The notes below the pieces were generated by a model, which saw only the letters and a program-made list of their open reading frames with translations, did no database searches and was not told the DNA's origin. This document shows, one piece after another, positions 29,606 through 39,119 of a DNA stretch of 64,000 bases. Each line of letters starts with the position of its first letter. Within the stretch, counting starts at the first letter, position 1. The stretch is from Cyclobacteriaceae bacterium (lineage in GTDB: Bacteria > Bacteroidota > Bacteroidia > Cytophagales > Cyclobacteriaceae), in contig JAAUQL010000003.1 in the NCBI GenBank assembly GCA_012033595.1, forward strand, positions 1 through 64,000. The letters are read 5' to 3'. The translations under genes were made by a program, and so were the position numbers.

Positions 29606-31528
29606 TCACAGACCCTGATTATTTCTTTTGCACAGCCTCCCCTGGTCATCATAGTACAATATATTTTTGTTTACCATATCCAGGATGGTTTCGTCCAATA
29701 TGGGGAGCTCGAAATGGCTAAACAATTTTCCAATCTCTTCAGGGTATTCGGGGCCTTTTTGCAAAGCATATTGTACCATTTCCTTTATCCGGATGTGGTC
29801 ACTTTTAGAGATTTTACGCTTTTTCTCTATACAATAGTCACAATGACCGCAGTCGTTGAAGACCACTTCGTCGAAGTAATCCAGAATCATAGCCGTTCGA
29901 CACTTTTCCATCTGCTCAGCGTATTGAATCATTGCTTCGGTTTTTGCCCGTTGAATGTCGCTGCGTTCAGCCAGCCTTTGTCGATTCAGGGGCAGTTTGG
30001 CTGCATCATAACGGGGCGTAACAAAGGCCAACTGGGGTTTGTCGCGCATTTTGTCATAGGTGATTACCTTCAGCGCATTTAGGTGTTCAAGTTGTTTTTT
30101 CACTACCAATGAGGTGGTGTTGAGCATTCTGGCGATTTGGTTTTCGGAAATGCGGATAAAATTACCAAGTATCTCGCCACCGTAGAGTCTCAGCAATATT
30201 TTTATTAATGGATCGAGGGTGGCATTGGCTATTTGAAATTTGTACAGTTCTGCTTTGTCCACATTTACCGTAATTCTGGATGGATGGTAGAAGCTCTCCG
30301 TGAGCTCGAGGAGGCCTTCTTCTTCCAGCTTTTTAATCGCATAATAAACCTCACTATAGCCCAGGTTGAAATTGTTGCAAAAATCCGTGATGTCGAAGTC
30401 AAAATACGAAAGCAGGTTGGAGCCGACTGCGAGTTTAAAATAGTTGGCCAATGCCTGATAAATCCGTTGCAAAAAGGCGATGGAAGGATGGGCCTGTTGA
30501 AAATGCGCCTGAAGCCTGAGCTTGTCGCCCGGGTGGTACAGCACCACAGCATAGGCTCTTTTTCCATCTCTTCCTGCACGGCCCGCTTCCTGATAGTAGG
30601 CCTCCAGGTTATCGGGCACATCGTAGTGAACCACCACCCTTACGTTTTCCTTGTTTATGCCCATGCCAAATGCATTGGTGGCTACGATGGTACGTGTTTG
30701 ACCTTTTTTCCAGGCGTCTTGTTTTTTCATCCTAAGCTCATAGCCTAGTCCTGCATGATAATAATCGGCAGAAATCCGGTGTCTGAGCAATAAGCTGGCG
30801 ATCTCCTGGGTACGCCGCCGGCTTCTGGTATAAACCAATGCTGAGCCGGGCACCCTGGCTAATATTTCTAACAATTTGTCCTCTTTTTGCTCTACCGAGC
30901 GTACGGCAAAAGCCAGATTTTGGCGGGCAAAGCTGGCTTTGAACTTTGCCGGAGACTTAAGTTCAAGTTTTTCGGCTATGTCGCATATCACGCTTTCGGT
31001 AGCAGTGGCTGTGAGCGCTATGGTGTGTACCTGCGGTAATATCTCATTTCGAAATGCTGCTATTTGCAAATACATCGGCCTGAAATCATAGCCCCATTGA
31101 GAAATACAATGTGCCTCATCTACCGCCAGCAGGTTGATTTCCATCTTCTTTGCCCGCTCGCGAAACAATTCAGTTTGAAGGCGCTCGGGCGAAACATAAA
31201 GCAATTTCACCTGCCCGTAAATACAGTTGTCGAGAATAATGTCAATCTCGCGATTGGTGATGCCGGTATAAATGGCATAGGCTTTAATGCCTTGTTTGTT
31301 GAGCTGATCCACCTGATCCTTCATTAAAGCGATTAGAGGTGAAATGACCAGACAAAGCCCATTCATAACCAAAGCGGGCACCTGAAAGCATATCGATTTG
31401 CCACCCCCGGTGGGTAGCAGCGCGATCACATCATTTCGAGATAAAACCATATCGATAATTTCGCCCTGCATGGGTCTGAAAGCATCATATCGCCAATACT
31501 GTTTCAATATTTCGAGAGGAGATGGCAC
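29606..31528 (-). CDS. recQ: RecQ-family ATP-dependent DNA helicase
   Basis: A 3'-5' DNA helicase for recombination and fork repair. The 640-residue protein has helicase motif 0 near FRPMQGEIID, Walker A TGGGKS (residues 40-45) and the DEAH box VDEAHCISQWGYDFRP. The RecQ-typical motif VI region GRAGRDGKRAYAV is followed by a zinc-binding segment CGHCDYC that pairs with an upstream cysteine (EKCRTAM). No HRDC domain is present; the C-terminus is a short winged-helix-like region. The start is GTG at 31528. Single gene. Confidence 0.93.
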   Translation of the reverse strand: MPSPLEILKQYWRYDAFRPMQGEIIDMVLSRNDVIALLPTGGGKSICFQVPALVMNGLCLVISPLIALMKDQVDQLNKQGIKAYAIYTGITNREIDIILDNCIYGQVKLLYVSPERLQTELFRERAKKMEINLLAVDEAHCISQWGYDFRPMYLQIAAFRNEILPQVHTIALTATATESVICDIAEKLELKSPAKFKASFARQNLAFAVRSVEQKEDKLLEILARVPGSALVYTRSRRRTQEIASLLLRHRISADYYHAGLGYELRMKKQDAWKKGQTRTIVATNAFGMGINKENVRVVVHYDVPDNLEAYYQEAGRAGRDGKRAYAVVLYHPGDKLRLQAHFQQAHPSIAFLQRIYQALANYFKLAVGSNLLSYFDFDITDFCNNFNLGYSEVYYAIKKLEEEGLLELTESFYHPSRITVNVDKAELYKFQIANATLDPLIKILLRLYGGEILGNFIRISENQIARMLNTTSLVVKKQLEHLNALKVITYDKMRDKPQLAFVTPRYDAAKLPLNRQRLAERSDIQRAKTEAMIQYAEQMEKCRTAMILDYFDEVVFNDCGHCDYCIEKKRKISKSDHIRIKEMVQYALQKGPEYPEEIGKLFSHFELPILDETILDMVNKNILYYDDQGRLCKRNNQGL

Positions 31529-31643
31529 GTATCGCTGGTCGTTTAAAATATGATTTGAATTATAATTCCGTTCATGATTTAAATTAGATGAAGGCTGAAG
31601 CTTAAAGTATTAAAATTGAGCTAATCTTTTAATTTTGCAATGC

Positions 31644-32867
31644 ATGAAATGGATATTACCCTCATTTTTTTTATTTGTATGCTCAGGGCTATCTGCGCAA
31701 CAGGTTTTTGTCAGAGGCACTATTAGCGACGCTCAAACCGGTGCAGGTGTAGCCTTTGCACATGTGGGTATTTGTGGCAAAAGCATTGGTACGGTAGCCA
31801 ATGAAAACGGTAATTTCGAATTTCGCATTCCCCATGTAGTGCCAGGCGATACCCTGTGTGCCACGGCCATAGGCTATGAAACGTATAACTATGCGGTGGC
31901 AGACCTCAGGGGAAAATCTACCTTCAATATTGTTCTAAAACCCCAAATCAGCTACCTGAGTGACATAGTGATCAAAGATGAGCGCATCACCGGCAGGCGG
32001 GTAGTTGCCAAAGCCATAAGCAGAATCAAGCGAAACTATCCCAAAAACCCCTTTATACTGGAAGGCTACTATCGCGATTATCTCAAAAAAAATAATGAAT
32101 ATGTGAGTTTTCTCGAAGCAGCCACTACCATCGACGACCAGGGATTTGGCAAGGATACGGACAAGACTCAAATAGAAATAAATCAATTGCGCTATAGCAA
32201 AGACTACATCAAATACCTGACGCAGTATGTCACCGATTTCGAAAAGGATTCGTCTAAATTGCTGGTACACGGTGTTTCCCCGGCTTTCAAAGGAAATGAG
32301 TTTTCCAATTTGTTTTATCACAACCCCATTCGCAATCATAGCACCTCCGTGCCCTTCATAGGCGTTTTTGACACATTTGCCGAACGCAACTATGACTTCG
32401 ATATAGAGTATTATACCTACATCGACGACAAGGAAGTATATGTCATCAACATTGCGCCAAGCAAAAAATTCCGGTTTACCCACGTGTCAATCAAAGGCAA
32501 ATTATATATACGCACCGACAACTTTGCCATTGTCAAGTTTAGCTACGCCTACTTTGTCACCAAGCGGCTGGAAACGAAAAAGTGGTTTGAACTGAATATC
32601 GAATACCGGGAGTTCCAGAAGAAAATGTATTTGAAATACTTTTCATTTATGAATTATTTCAAATTGATGATGCCGGGCGAATTTGCCGAAATGTACGTGT
32701 ACCGTGAATTTTTTGTCAATGACATTAAGGCTGATGAATACAAGCCCATTGCCCAGACTCAATCGATAGACGAAACCCTTCCATTATATAAGCAAAATGC
32801 CCCAAATGACGCGGTTTTCTGGAAAAATTACAACAGGACGCTCTTGGAACAGCCACTAATGGAATGA
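31644..32867 (+). CDS. Exported protein with carboxypeptidase-like regulatory domain
   Basis: A 407-residue exported protein. A signal peptide (MKWILPSFFLFVCSGLSAQQ) precedes a carboxypeptidase D-like regulatory domain (about residues 20-105, RGTISDAQTGAGVAFAHVGI). This domain also opens SusC proteins. The remaining 300 residues are a predicted beta-rich region without a plug or TonB-receptor barrel signature. Bacteroidota encode many such proteins of unknown role, probably periplasmic or outer-membrane associated. The ATG at 31644 is preferred over a TTG three codons upstream. Confidence 0.78.
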   Translation: MKWILPSFFLFVCSGLSAQQVFVRGTISDAQTGAGVAFAHVGICGKSIGTVANENGNFEFRIPHVVPGDTLCATAIGYETYNYAVADLRGKSTFNIVLKPQISYLSDIVIKDERITGRRVVAKAISRIKRNYPKNPFILEGYYRDYLKKNNEYVSFLEAATTIDDQGFGKDTDKTQIEINQLRYSKDYIKYLTQYVTDFEKDSSKLLVHGVSPAFKGNEFSNLFYHNPIRNHSTSVPFIGVFDTFAERNYDFDIEYYTYIDDKEVYVINIAPSKKFRFTHVSIKGKLYIRTDNFAIVKFSYAYFVTKRLETKKWFELNIEYREFQKKMYLKYFSFMNYFKLMMPGEFAEMYVYREFFVNDIKADEYKPIAQTQSIDETLPLYKQNAPNDAVFWKNYNRTLLEQPLME

Positions 32868-32906
32868 GTGACATTAGCTATTTTTGGTCGTTTATTTAAC
32901 AATAAA

Positions 32907-32939
32907 TTGCACATTGTCGTTGTAGCATGCTTATATTTG
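32907..32939 (+). promoter_or_regulatory. Probable trkA promoter
   Basis: TTG (32907-32909) and TATATTTG (32932-32939) are separated by 22 bases, within the Bacteroidota range. The trkA ATG is 33 bp downstream. Confidence 0.6.
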
Positions 32940-32972
32940 TCTCCATTTTAAACCTATGACTTTTTTATCTCG

Positions 32973-34312
32973 ATGAAGATAATAATTGCAGGAGCAGGAG
33001 AGGTTGGATTTCATTTGGCAAAACTATTGACCAATGAAAGGCAGGAGATCGTTATTATAGATCTTGATCAATCCAGGTTGAATTATGTATCGTCGCATCT
33101 GGATGTGCATACCGTCAGGGGCAGCTCCACCTCATTCAAAATACTGGAAGCGGCCAATGTGGCCAAGGCAGATTTGCTTATATCAGTGACCTCGTCTGAA
33201 GAAAGCAACCTTGCCACGTGCATTGTGGCAAAAAACTCGGGGTAAAAAAGACCATTGCCCGCATAGACAATACCGAGTACCTCACCGACACCCATAAGCT
33301 TAACCTCAAAGATATAGGCATAGATGAGCTTATCTCTCCCGAAAGCCTGGCGGCCCGTGAGATAAAGCGCTTGCTGCGGGAGGCTGCCCTTACCGATACC
33401 TTCGAATTCGACAATGGGATGCTCACCCTGGTGGGCATCAATATAGATGAAAATGGCTTTTTGGCCAATAAGACGCTGAAGGAAACCACGCACCTCAATC
33501 CTGATCACAATTTTATTACGGTTGCCATTTTGCGCAACGGCAAGACCATCATTCCGCATGGCGATACGGCCTTTTTGCCAAAAGACCATGCATATTTTAT
33601 TGCCGAGCCCGAAGGTGTGAACAAGGTGATGGAGCTTTCATCGCAAGAAAAAGTGTCCTTTAAAAATCTGATGATCCTGGGAGGCACCAAGGTCGGCTAC
33701 CACGCTGCGCGCCGCTTAAGTAAGAAATACCGCATAAAACTAATCGATTCGGACAAAGACCGGTGCTTCGACCTGGCAGATGAGCTGCGCGACACCCTGG
33801 TCATAAATGGCGATATTACCAATGTAGAATTGCTCAAAGAAGAAGGCCTGGAAGATATGGACGCCTTCATCGCCGTAACCAACAACTCCGAAACCAATAT
33901 TATTTCGTGCCTGGTGGCCAAGTCGTGCGGTGTGAAAAAAACCATCGCCATGGTAGAAAACATGGATTATATTCACCTTTCGCAGAATATCGGCGTAGAT
34001 ACCATGATCAACAAAAAGCTGATTGCCGCCAACTTCATTTCCCGGTATATCCGCAAAGGAGATGTAATCTCGCTCACAGGCATACATGGCGTCGATGCAG
34101 AAATCATGGAGTTCGAGGTAAAAGAGACTTCCAAAATCAATCATAAAAAAATAAAGGACTTGCATTTTCCAAAAACTGCCATCATCGGCGGGGTGGTGCG
34201 CAAAGGCATCGGCTATACTACCTTTGGGGATTTTGAATTCAGGCCAAAAGACCGTGCCGTTATTATGAGTTTGCCTGATTCGATACATGAAGTAGAGCAG
34301 TACTTCAAATAA
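32973..34312 (+). CDS. trkA: Trk-type potassium transporter peripheral subunit TrkA, frameshifted
   Basis: Cytoplasmic regulatory subunit of a K+ uptake system, binding nucleotides through two RCK modules. The first Rossmann motif is IIAGAGEVGFHLAK (residues about 3-16). The second, LGGTKVGYHAARRLSKKY, starts the second half. The frame breaks at the A run 33230-33235; one added A reads CIVAKKLGVKKTIARIDNTE and yields the normal 446-residue two-RCK protein. The trkH channel gene follows after 154 bp on the same strand. Confidence 0.94.
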
Positions 34313-34466
34313 AAGGCGTTGCCAATAAGGTAATGAACGAAAAATGCAATGAAATCTAAAAAAGACCATGTGATTGCGGTTTCTTATTTAAAAAAAGTAG
34401 AACCAATACTGTGGCATGTCCCCTGCCCTTTTGTGTGCTTAACGAGCTGGAAGAAAAGAGAAACTG

Positions 34467-35924
34467 ATGAAGCTAAATTTTAAGGCAATTATTTCCATTC
34501 TTGGTCTGTTGCTCATGCTCAATGGAGGTTTTATGCTTTTGTGCCTGCCAGTGTCCTTATACTTTCGCGATGGCGAATGGCGTTCGCTGCTTATGGCCAG
34601 CCTGCTCACCTTTGGCGTGGGAGCTGCCGGTTATTTCTTAACCAAATCAAAAACCAACGGAGGCCTGAGTAAGCGTGATGGCTACCTGGTAGTCTCCCTG
34701 GGCTGGCTATGCATGTCGGCATTTGGTACCCTGCCCTACATCTTAAGTGGCGAAATACCCAATTTTACAGATGCCTTTTTTGAAACGCTGTCCGGATACA
34801 CCACCACCGGTGCTTCCATACTCAACGACATCGAAGCTATGGGCGAAGGCATACTGATGTGGCGAAGCCTGACCCAATGGATTGGCGGTATGGGAATAAT
34901 CGTGCTCACAGTGGCCATATTGCCACTTTTGGGCATTGGAGGCATGCAGCTATTTGTTGCCGAAGCACCCGGAGTCACACCGGATAAACTGAAACCCCGC
35001 ATCACCGACACCGCCAAAAGGTTGTGGCTGATTTATCTCGGACTTACTGTATTGGAGGCCATCCTGCTCAAACTCGGTGGAATGTCGCTTTTCGATGCCG
35101 TCAACCATTCGCTAACGACCATGGCCACGGGGGGATTTTCGACCAGGCAGGCCAGTATAGCCTACTTTACCTCGCCTTTTATTCAATATGTCATCATCGT
35201 GTTCATGTTCCTGGCCGGCACCAACTTTACACTCACCTACTTTGCCTTACACGGACAGTGGAAAAAGGTATTCAACAACGAAGAGTTCAAGTATTATTTT
35301 GGGTTTACCCTGGCTTTTGGACTTTTGATAGCCGCAGTAGTTTATATGGTAAGCGACCATACCGTCGAAGTGGCGTTTAGAAACGCATTGTTTCAGATTG
35401 TCTCAATTGTGACCACTACCGGATTTGTAACAGCCGATTACACCAGTTGGGCACCATTGCTCACGGTGGTATTTTTTATGTTCATGTTTATTGGTGCTTC
35501 GGCCGGTTCTACTGCTGGCGGGGTAAAAGTAGTACGCCATGTGATATTACTAAAAAACAGCATACTGGAGCTGAGAAGGCAGATACATCCCAATGCGGTA
35601 TTGCCGGTAAGGCTCAACAGTATGGCGATCAGCTCCGATATCACCTTCAACATCATGGCTTTCATGATCATTTATTTTATGGTATTTGCCATGGGCGCTA
35701 CGCTGCTCTCTGCCTTGGGTTATGATTTCAACACTTCTATTGGCGCCGTGGCTACCTGCCTAGGCAATATTGGGCCGGGAATAGGAAAGGTTGGCCCGAT
35801 GGACAATTTTGCCTCGATTTCTGCCGCAGGCAAATGGATATTATCCTTTCTGATGCTACTGGGCAGGTTGGAGCTTTTTACCGTGCTTATACTTTTTACT
35901 CCTTATTTCTGGACCAAGCACTAG
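34467..35924 (+). CDS. trkH: Trk-type potassium transporter membrane subunit TrkH
   Basis: The K+-conducting subunit: a 485-residue multi-pass membrane protein with four pseudo-repeated pore loops. The selectivity-filter segments are TTTGAS, ATGGFS, TTTGF and CLGNIGPG, each contributing a conserved glycine. SLTQWIGGMGIIVL is also typical. Intact, ATG start, directly downstream of trkA. Confidence 0.95.
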   Translation: MKLNFKAIISILGLLLMLNGGFMLLCLPVSLYFRDGEWRSLLMASLLTFGVGAAGYFLTKSKTNGGLSKRDGYLVVSLGWLCMSAFGTLPYILSGEIPNFTDAFFETLSGYTTTGASILNDIEAMGEGILMWRSLTQWIGGMGIIVLTVAILPLLGIGGMQLFVAEAPGVTPDKLKPRITDTAKRLWLIYLGLTVLEAILLKLGGMSLFDAVNHSLTTMATGGFSTRQASIAYFTSPFIQYVIIVFMFLAGTNFTLTYFALHGQWKKVFNNEEFKYYFGFTLAFGLLIAAVVYMVSDHTVEVAFRNALFQIVSIVTTTGFVTADYTSWAPLLTVVFFMFMFIGASAGSTAGGVKVVRHVILLKNSILELRRQIHPNAVLPVRLNSMAISSDITFNIMAFMIIYFMVFAMGATLLSALGYDFNTSIGAVATCLGNIGPGIGKVGPMDNFASISAAGKWILSFLMLLGRLELFTVLILFTPYFWTKH

Positions 35925-36184
35925 CTGTTGGCTCCGGCATTTGACTGCCATTTCATTAATTTCTTATCAGAGAATAAATTCGGAACGCATTGAGGCCTGA
36001 CCTGTCGTATGGTGCATGCTAATAAAAATATTCGCATTTGTACATTTAATCGGGCATCAGCAAAAAGCATTAAAACTCCGGCGAATTCGGTGCCTAATCC
36101 ATGATTTTTTTTGCTTACACGTGTGTGCTCATTTGTAATTGTTGGATCAATTTATCCTGTGCACTGCAATTTCTTGACCTGAAA

Positions 36185-36216
36185 TTTGGTTGATCATTTA
36201 TCTTTTTCTATATTTG
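36185..36216 (+). promoter_or_regulatory. Promoter of the TetR/efflux operon
   Basis: TTTG (36185-36188) and TATATTTG (36209-36216) are separated by 20 bases, one of the closest matches to the Bacteroidota consensus in the window. The TetR ATG is at 36248. A palindrome overlaps the -7 element and the expected transcription start. Confidence 0.75.
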
Positions 36217-36230
36217 ACCATATGGTTAAA
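36213..36230. promoter_or_regulatory. Probable TetR operator
   Basis: TTTGACCATATGGTTAAA is an 18-bp palindrome with one mismatched pair and a perfect 10-bp core (ACCATATGGT). It overlaps the end of the -7 element and the expected start point. It lies 18 bp before the gene of a TetR-family protein, the classical layout for autorepression. Binding is inferred. Confidence 0.65.
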
Positions 36231-36247
36231 TCAAAAGGTTAATCCAC

Positions 36248-36863
36248 ATGGATAATTCAAACGGTCAGCCGAACACAGAACAAAAAATTTTGGAAGCTGC
36301 AAAAAGGTATTTGTGCGCAAAGGCATGTATGGAGCCCGGATGCAGGAAATAGCCGATGAGGCCAATATCAACAAAGCTATGTTGCATTATTATTTCAGGA
36401 GCAAGGATCAACTTTTCGAGGCGATATTTCGAGATGTGTTTTCGCAATTGATACCCAAGGCTTTTAGCATTTTTACCGGCGACCTGCCCTTTGAAGAAAT
36501 GCTGAAAAATTTGTATCCAATTACATAGAAACCATCGCCCAGAATCCTTTCATGCCCTTGTTCATTATCAACGAAGTGAACCAAAATCCCAAAAGACTGG
36601 GGCACTTGCTCGATATGATGGGCTCTATGCTGGCTCAGCTCAAGTTTCAACTGGAGGCAAAAGTAAAATCAGGTGAATTTCGAGAAGTGGATCCTGTCCA
36701 ATTGTTTACCAATATCATTTCTATGTCTTTGTTTCCCTTCCTGAGCAAGCCCATCATACAAGGTGCCTTTGAATATGACGATGAAAAATTTAATGCCTTT
36801 CTGGAAGATCGCAAGGTGCTGATCCCAGAGATTATTCTGAATTACCTAAAAACAAATCATTGA
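36248..36863 (+). CDS. TetR-family transcriptional regulator, two frameshifts
   Basis: Probable repressor of the efflux operon that it heads. The N-terminal HTH reads EQKILEAAKKVFVRKGMYGA followed by RMQEIADEANINKAMLHYYF, then FRSKDQLFEAIFRDVF, typical of TetR. The C-terminal ligand domain is divergent, as usual. Two breaks occur: one A missing at 36301-36305 and one T missing at 36510-36512 (LKNFVSNYIETIAQ when restored). The corrected protein has 205 residues, normal for the family. The TolC-like gene begins two bases after its stop. Confidence 0.88.
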
Positions 36864-36865
36864 TT

Positions 36866-38134
36866 ATGAATTTCAGGATTATTATTTATCTGACCGCTGT
36901 CATAATTTCCAGTCATGGAATGATGGCCCAAAAACTATCACTGCAAGAATGCCTGACCCTGGCAGAGCAGGAAAGTCCATTGGCAAAACAAAAACTGTAT
37001 TTTGAATCGATGGAAGCCCTGACACAAAAAAATGTGAGCAGCGGTTTTTTACCAACTTTCTCCATCAATGGGCAAGCAAGCTATCAATCAGATGTGTTTT
37101 CATTTCCCAACAATCCGGCCTTTGACTCGCCCATTATTCCCAAAGACCAGTATCGGATTACCCTCGATGTTCAACAAAAAATATATGATGGCGGACTGAC
37201 AAAAAATAAGAAAATTGCCGAATCGGCCCGAATAGCAAACGAATCTTCCACGGTGGAGGTGGATTTGTATGAAATAAAGGAAACCATCACTCAACTGTTT
37301 TTTTCGACCCTCATCTATCAGGAAAACATAATCATATTGCGCAATCTGCTGACTGATCTTGGCGAACAGCGCAAAAAAATAGAGGCGCAGGTCGCGAATG
37401 GAATGGTTTTGCCCGGCAATTTGCTCGCTTTTAAAAAACAAATATTGTCTGTCGAACAGCAAATACTATCGGCAGAGATGGAACAGGTGGCGCTGTTGGA
37501 TATGCTCGGGCAATGGATAGGACGGGACTTAGACACTGCCGATGAATTGCAGGTTCCGAATGGTGATTTGCCCATCTACCAAAGCGAAATTGACCGTCCG
37601 GAAATCCGGCTATTGAAATCGCAAGACCGCTATTGGGAATCGATGAAAAAACTCAGCGAATCAGGCACAAGACCCATGCTGTGGGCAGTGGCTCAAGGTG
37701 GTGTAGGTCAGCCAAATACATACAACTTTTTAGAAACCGACCTTTCCGATTTTTACTTTATTGGCCTTAAACTTTCCTGGCAACTTTTTGACTACGGCAA
37801 TGGCAGGCGGGAAAAAGAAATTTACGCTGCCCGTCAGGGGATTGTTCAGAGCAAGCTGGAACATCTGACAGACAATTTCGATCGAAAACTGACCCGCGAA
37901 TATATGGAAGTGCGCAAACTCGAAGCTTTGGTTGCCAAAGACGAGGAGCTGTTGCTAATGCAAAACCAAATAGTAGCCAGTGCCTTTTCCCAACTTAGCA
38001 ATGGTGTGATCACCCCTACTGAATATCTGAGCGAACTAAACAGCCAAACCCAGCTCGAAGTCAATAGGAAAATCCACCTATTAAAGCTAAAACAAGCGCA
38101 ATACAACTGTCTGAACATTACTGGAAAATTATAA
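36866..38134 (+). CDS. TolC-family outer membrane efflux protein
   Basis: Outer-membrane exit duct for the pump encoded downstream. The 422-residue product has a signal peptide (about residues 1-22, ending MMAQ) and the OEP-type opening KLSLQECLTLAEQESPLAKQ. Two long coiled-coil regions (about 60-190 and 280-415) carry the periplasmic barrel helices. The ATG at 36866, two bases after the TetR stop, is chosen over a TTG overlapping that stop. Confidence 0.88.
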   Translation: MNFRIIIYLTAVIISSHGMMAQKLSLQECLTLAEQESPLAKQKLYFESMEALTQKNVSSGFLPTFSINGQASYQSDVFSFPNNPAFDSPIIPKDQYRITLDVQQKIYDGGLTKNKKIAESARIANESSTVEVDLYEIKETITQLFFSTLIYQENIIILRNLLTDLGEQRKKIEAQVANGMVLPGNLLAFKKQILSVEQQILSAEMEQVALLDMLGQWIGRDLDTADELQVPNGDLPIYQSEIDRPEIRLLKSQDRYWESMKKLSESGTRPMLWAVAQGGVGQPNTYNFLETDLSDFYFIGLKLSWQLFDYGNGRREKEIYAARQGIVQSKLEHLTDNFDRKLTREYMEVRKLEALVAKDEELLLMQNQIVASAFSQLSNGVITPTEYLSELNSQTQLEVNRKIHLLKLKQAQYNCLNITGKL

Positions 38135-38145
38135 AAACACAAATC

Positions 38146-39036
38146 ATGAAATACCTTAATTACCTTATAGCGCTGCTGCCATTGATATATGGCTGCACAA
38201 GCGATAGCGAATTGGCCGATGCTTATGGAAATTTTGAAGCCGTAGAGGTGATCATCTCATCGGAGGCCAATGGCAAACTGATCTCTTTTGCCCTGGAAGA
38301 GGGTGACCGGCTACAGGCCGGGCAAGCAGTGGGTCTGATAGATACCACCCAGCTCTACCTTAACAAAAAGCAATTGGAGGCCAGTATTGACGCATTGAAA
38401 ACTAAAACCCAAAACATACCGGTTCAGATAAAGGTGCTGCAAAAGGAAAAGAACAACCTTTTGCGCGAAAAAAAACGGGTAGAAAACCTATTGGCAGACC
38501 ATGCCGCTACCCCCAGGCAGTATGACGATATCGCCGGCCAACTTGATGTGGTGGAGCAGCAAATCGCAGCCACCAAAAGTCAGCTAACCACCGGCAACCA
38601 AGGCCTGCTTGGTGAGGTGGGGCCACTAGAAGTGAAAATAGAGCAGATCAATGACCAATTGAAAAAGAGTGTGATCAGCAATCCATTGACAGGAACAGTA
38701 TTATCTAAATTTGCCTACGAAAATGAGATTACATCGTACGGCAAACCCTTGTATAAAATCGCCGATCTCGACAACATCATCGTTCGCGCATATATAAGTG
38801 GACACCAACTCAGTGAGGTGAAAATAGGCCAGGAAGTGACCATTAAAATAGACCTGCAGGATGAAATTGGCCAACTGAGGGGCAAAGTGACCTGGATTTC
38901 CGCGTCAGCGGAATTTACGCCAAAGGTAATCCAGACCAGGGAGGAGCGCGTGAACCTGGTGTACGCCATAAAAGTGCTCGTTGCAAATGATGGATCGCTC
39001 AAGATCGGAATGCCTGCGGAAGTGTATTTCGACTAG
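38146..39036 (+). CDS. HlyD-family periplasmic adaptor lipoprotein
   Basis: Bridges the inner-membrane ABC transporter and the TolC duct. The 296-residue protein has a lipoprotein signal with cysteine at about residue 17 (PLIYGC) and a biotinyl-lipoyl-like half (ANGKLISFALEEGDRLQAGQ). A coiled-coil hairpin (about 70-165) is followed by the second lipoyl half (SNPLTGTVLSKFAYENEI) and a beta-barrel. The layout resembles E. coli YbhG. It begins 11 bp after the TolC gene. Confidence 0.9.
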   Translation: MKYLNYLIALLPLIYGCTSDSELADAYGNFEAVEVIISSEANGKLISFALEEGDRLQAGQAVGLIDTTQLYLNKKQLEASIDALKTKTQNIPVQIKVLQKEKNNLLREKKRVENLLADHAATPRQYDDIAGQLDVVEQQIAATKSQLTTGNQGLLGEVGPLEVKIEQINDQLKKSVISNPLTGTVLSKFAYENEITSYGKPLYKIADLDNIIVRAYISGHQLSEVKIGQEVTIKIDLQDEIGQLRGKVTWISASAEFTPKVIQTREERVNLVYAIKVLVANDGSLKIGMPAEVYFD

Positions 39037-39119
39037 CCACGACAATAGCGCCAAGTTTTACATCACAAAAGGTCACATCAGCTACAGCGCGAATAACTTT
39101 TAAAAAAAATCGAAACGCC

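Larger units (their letters stand above)
35925..36247. other. Intergenic region between trkH and the TetR gene
   Basis: These 323 bases contain no convincing reading frame. The right third holds the promoter and palindromic operator of the efflux operon, listed separately. The rest is AT-rich with only short symmetrical stretches such as ACACGTGT near 36116. Confidence 0.55.

Noticed and set aside
31630-31637. TAATTTTG element directly before the exported carboxypeptidase-like-domain gene
   Set aside because: It matches the consensus, but it would place the transcription start at or beyond the ATG. A chance match is likelier.
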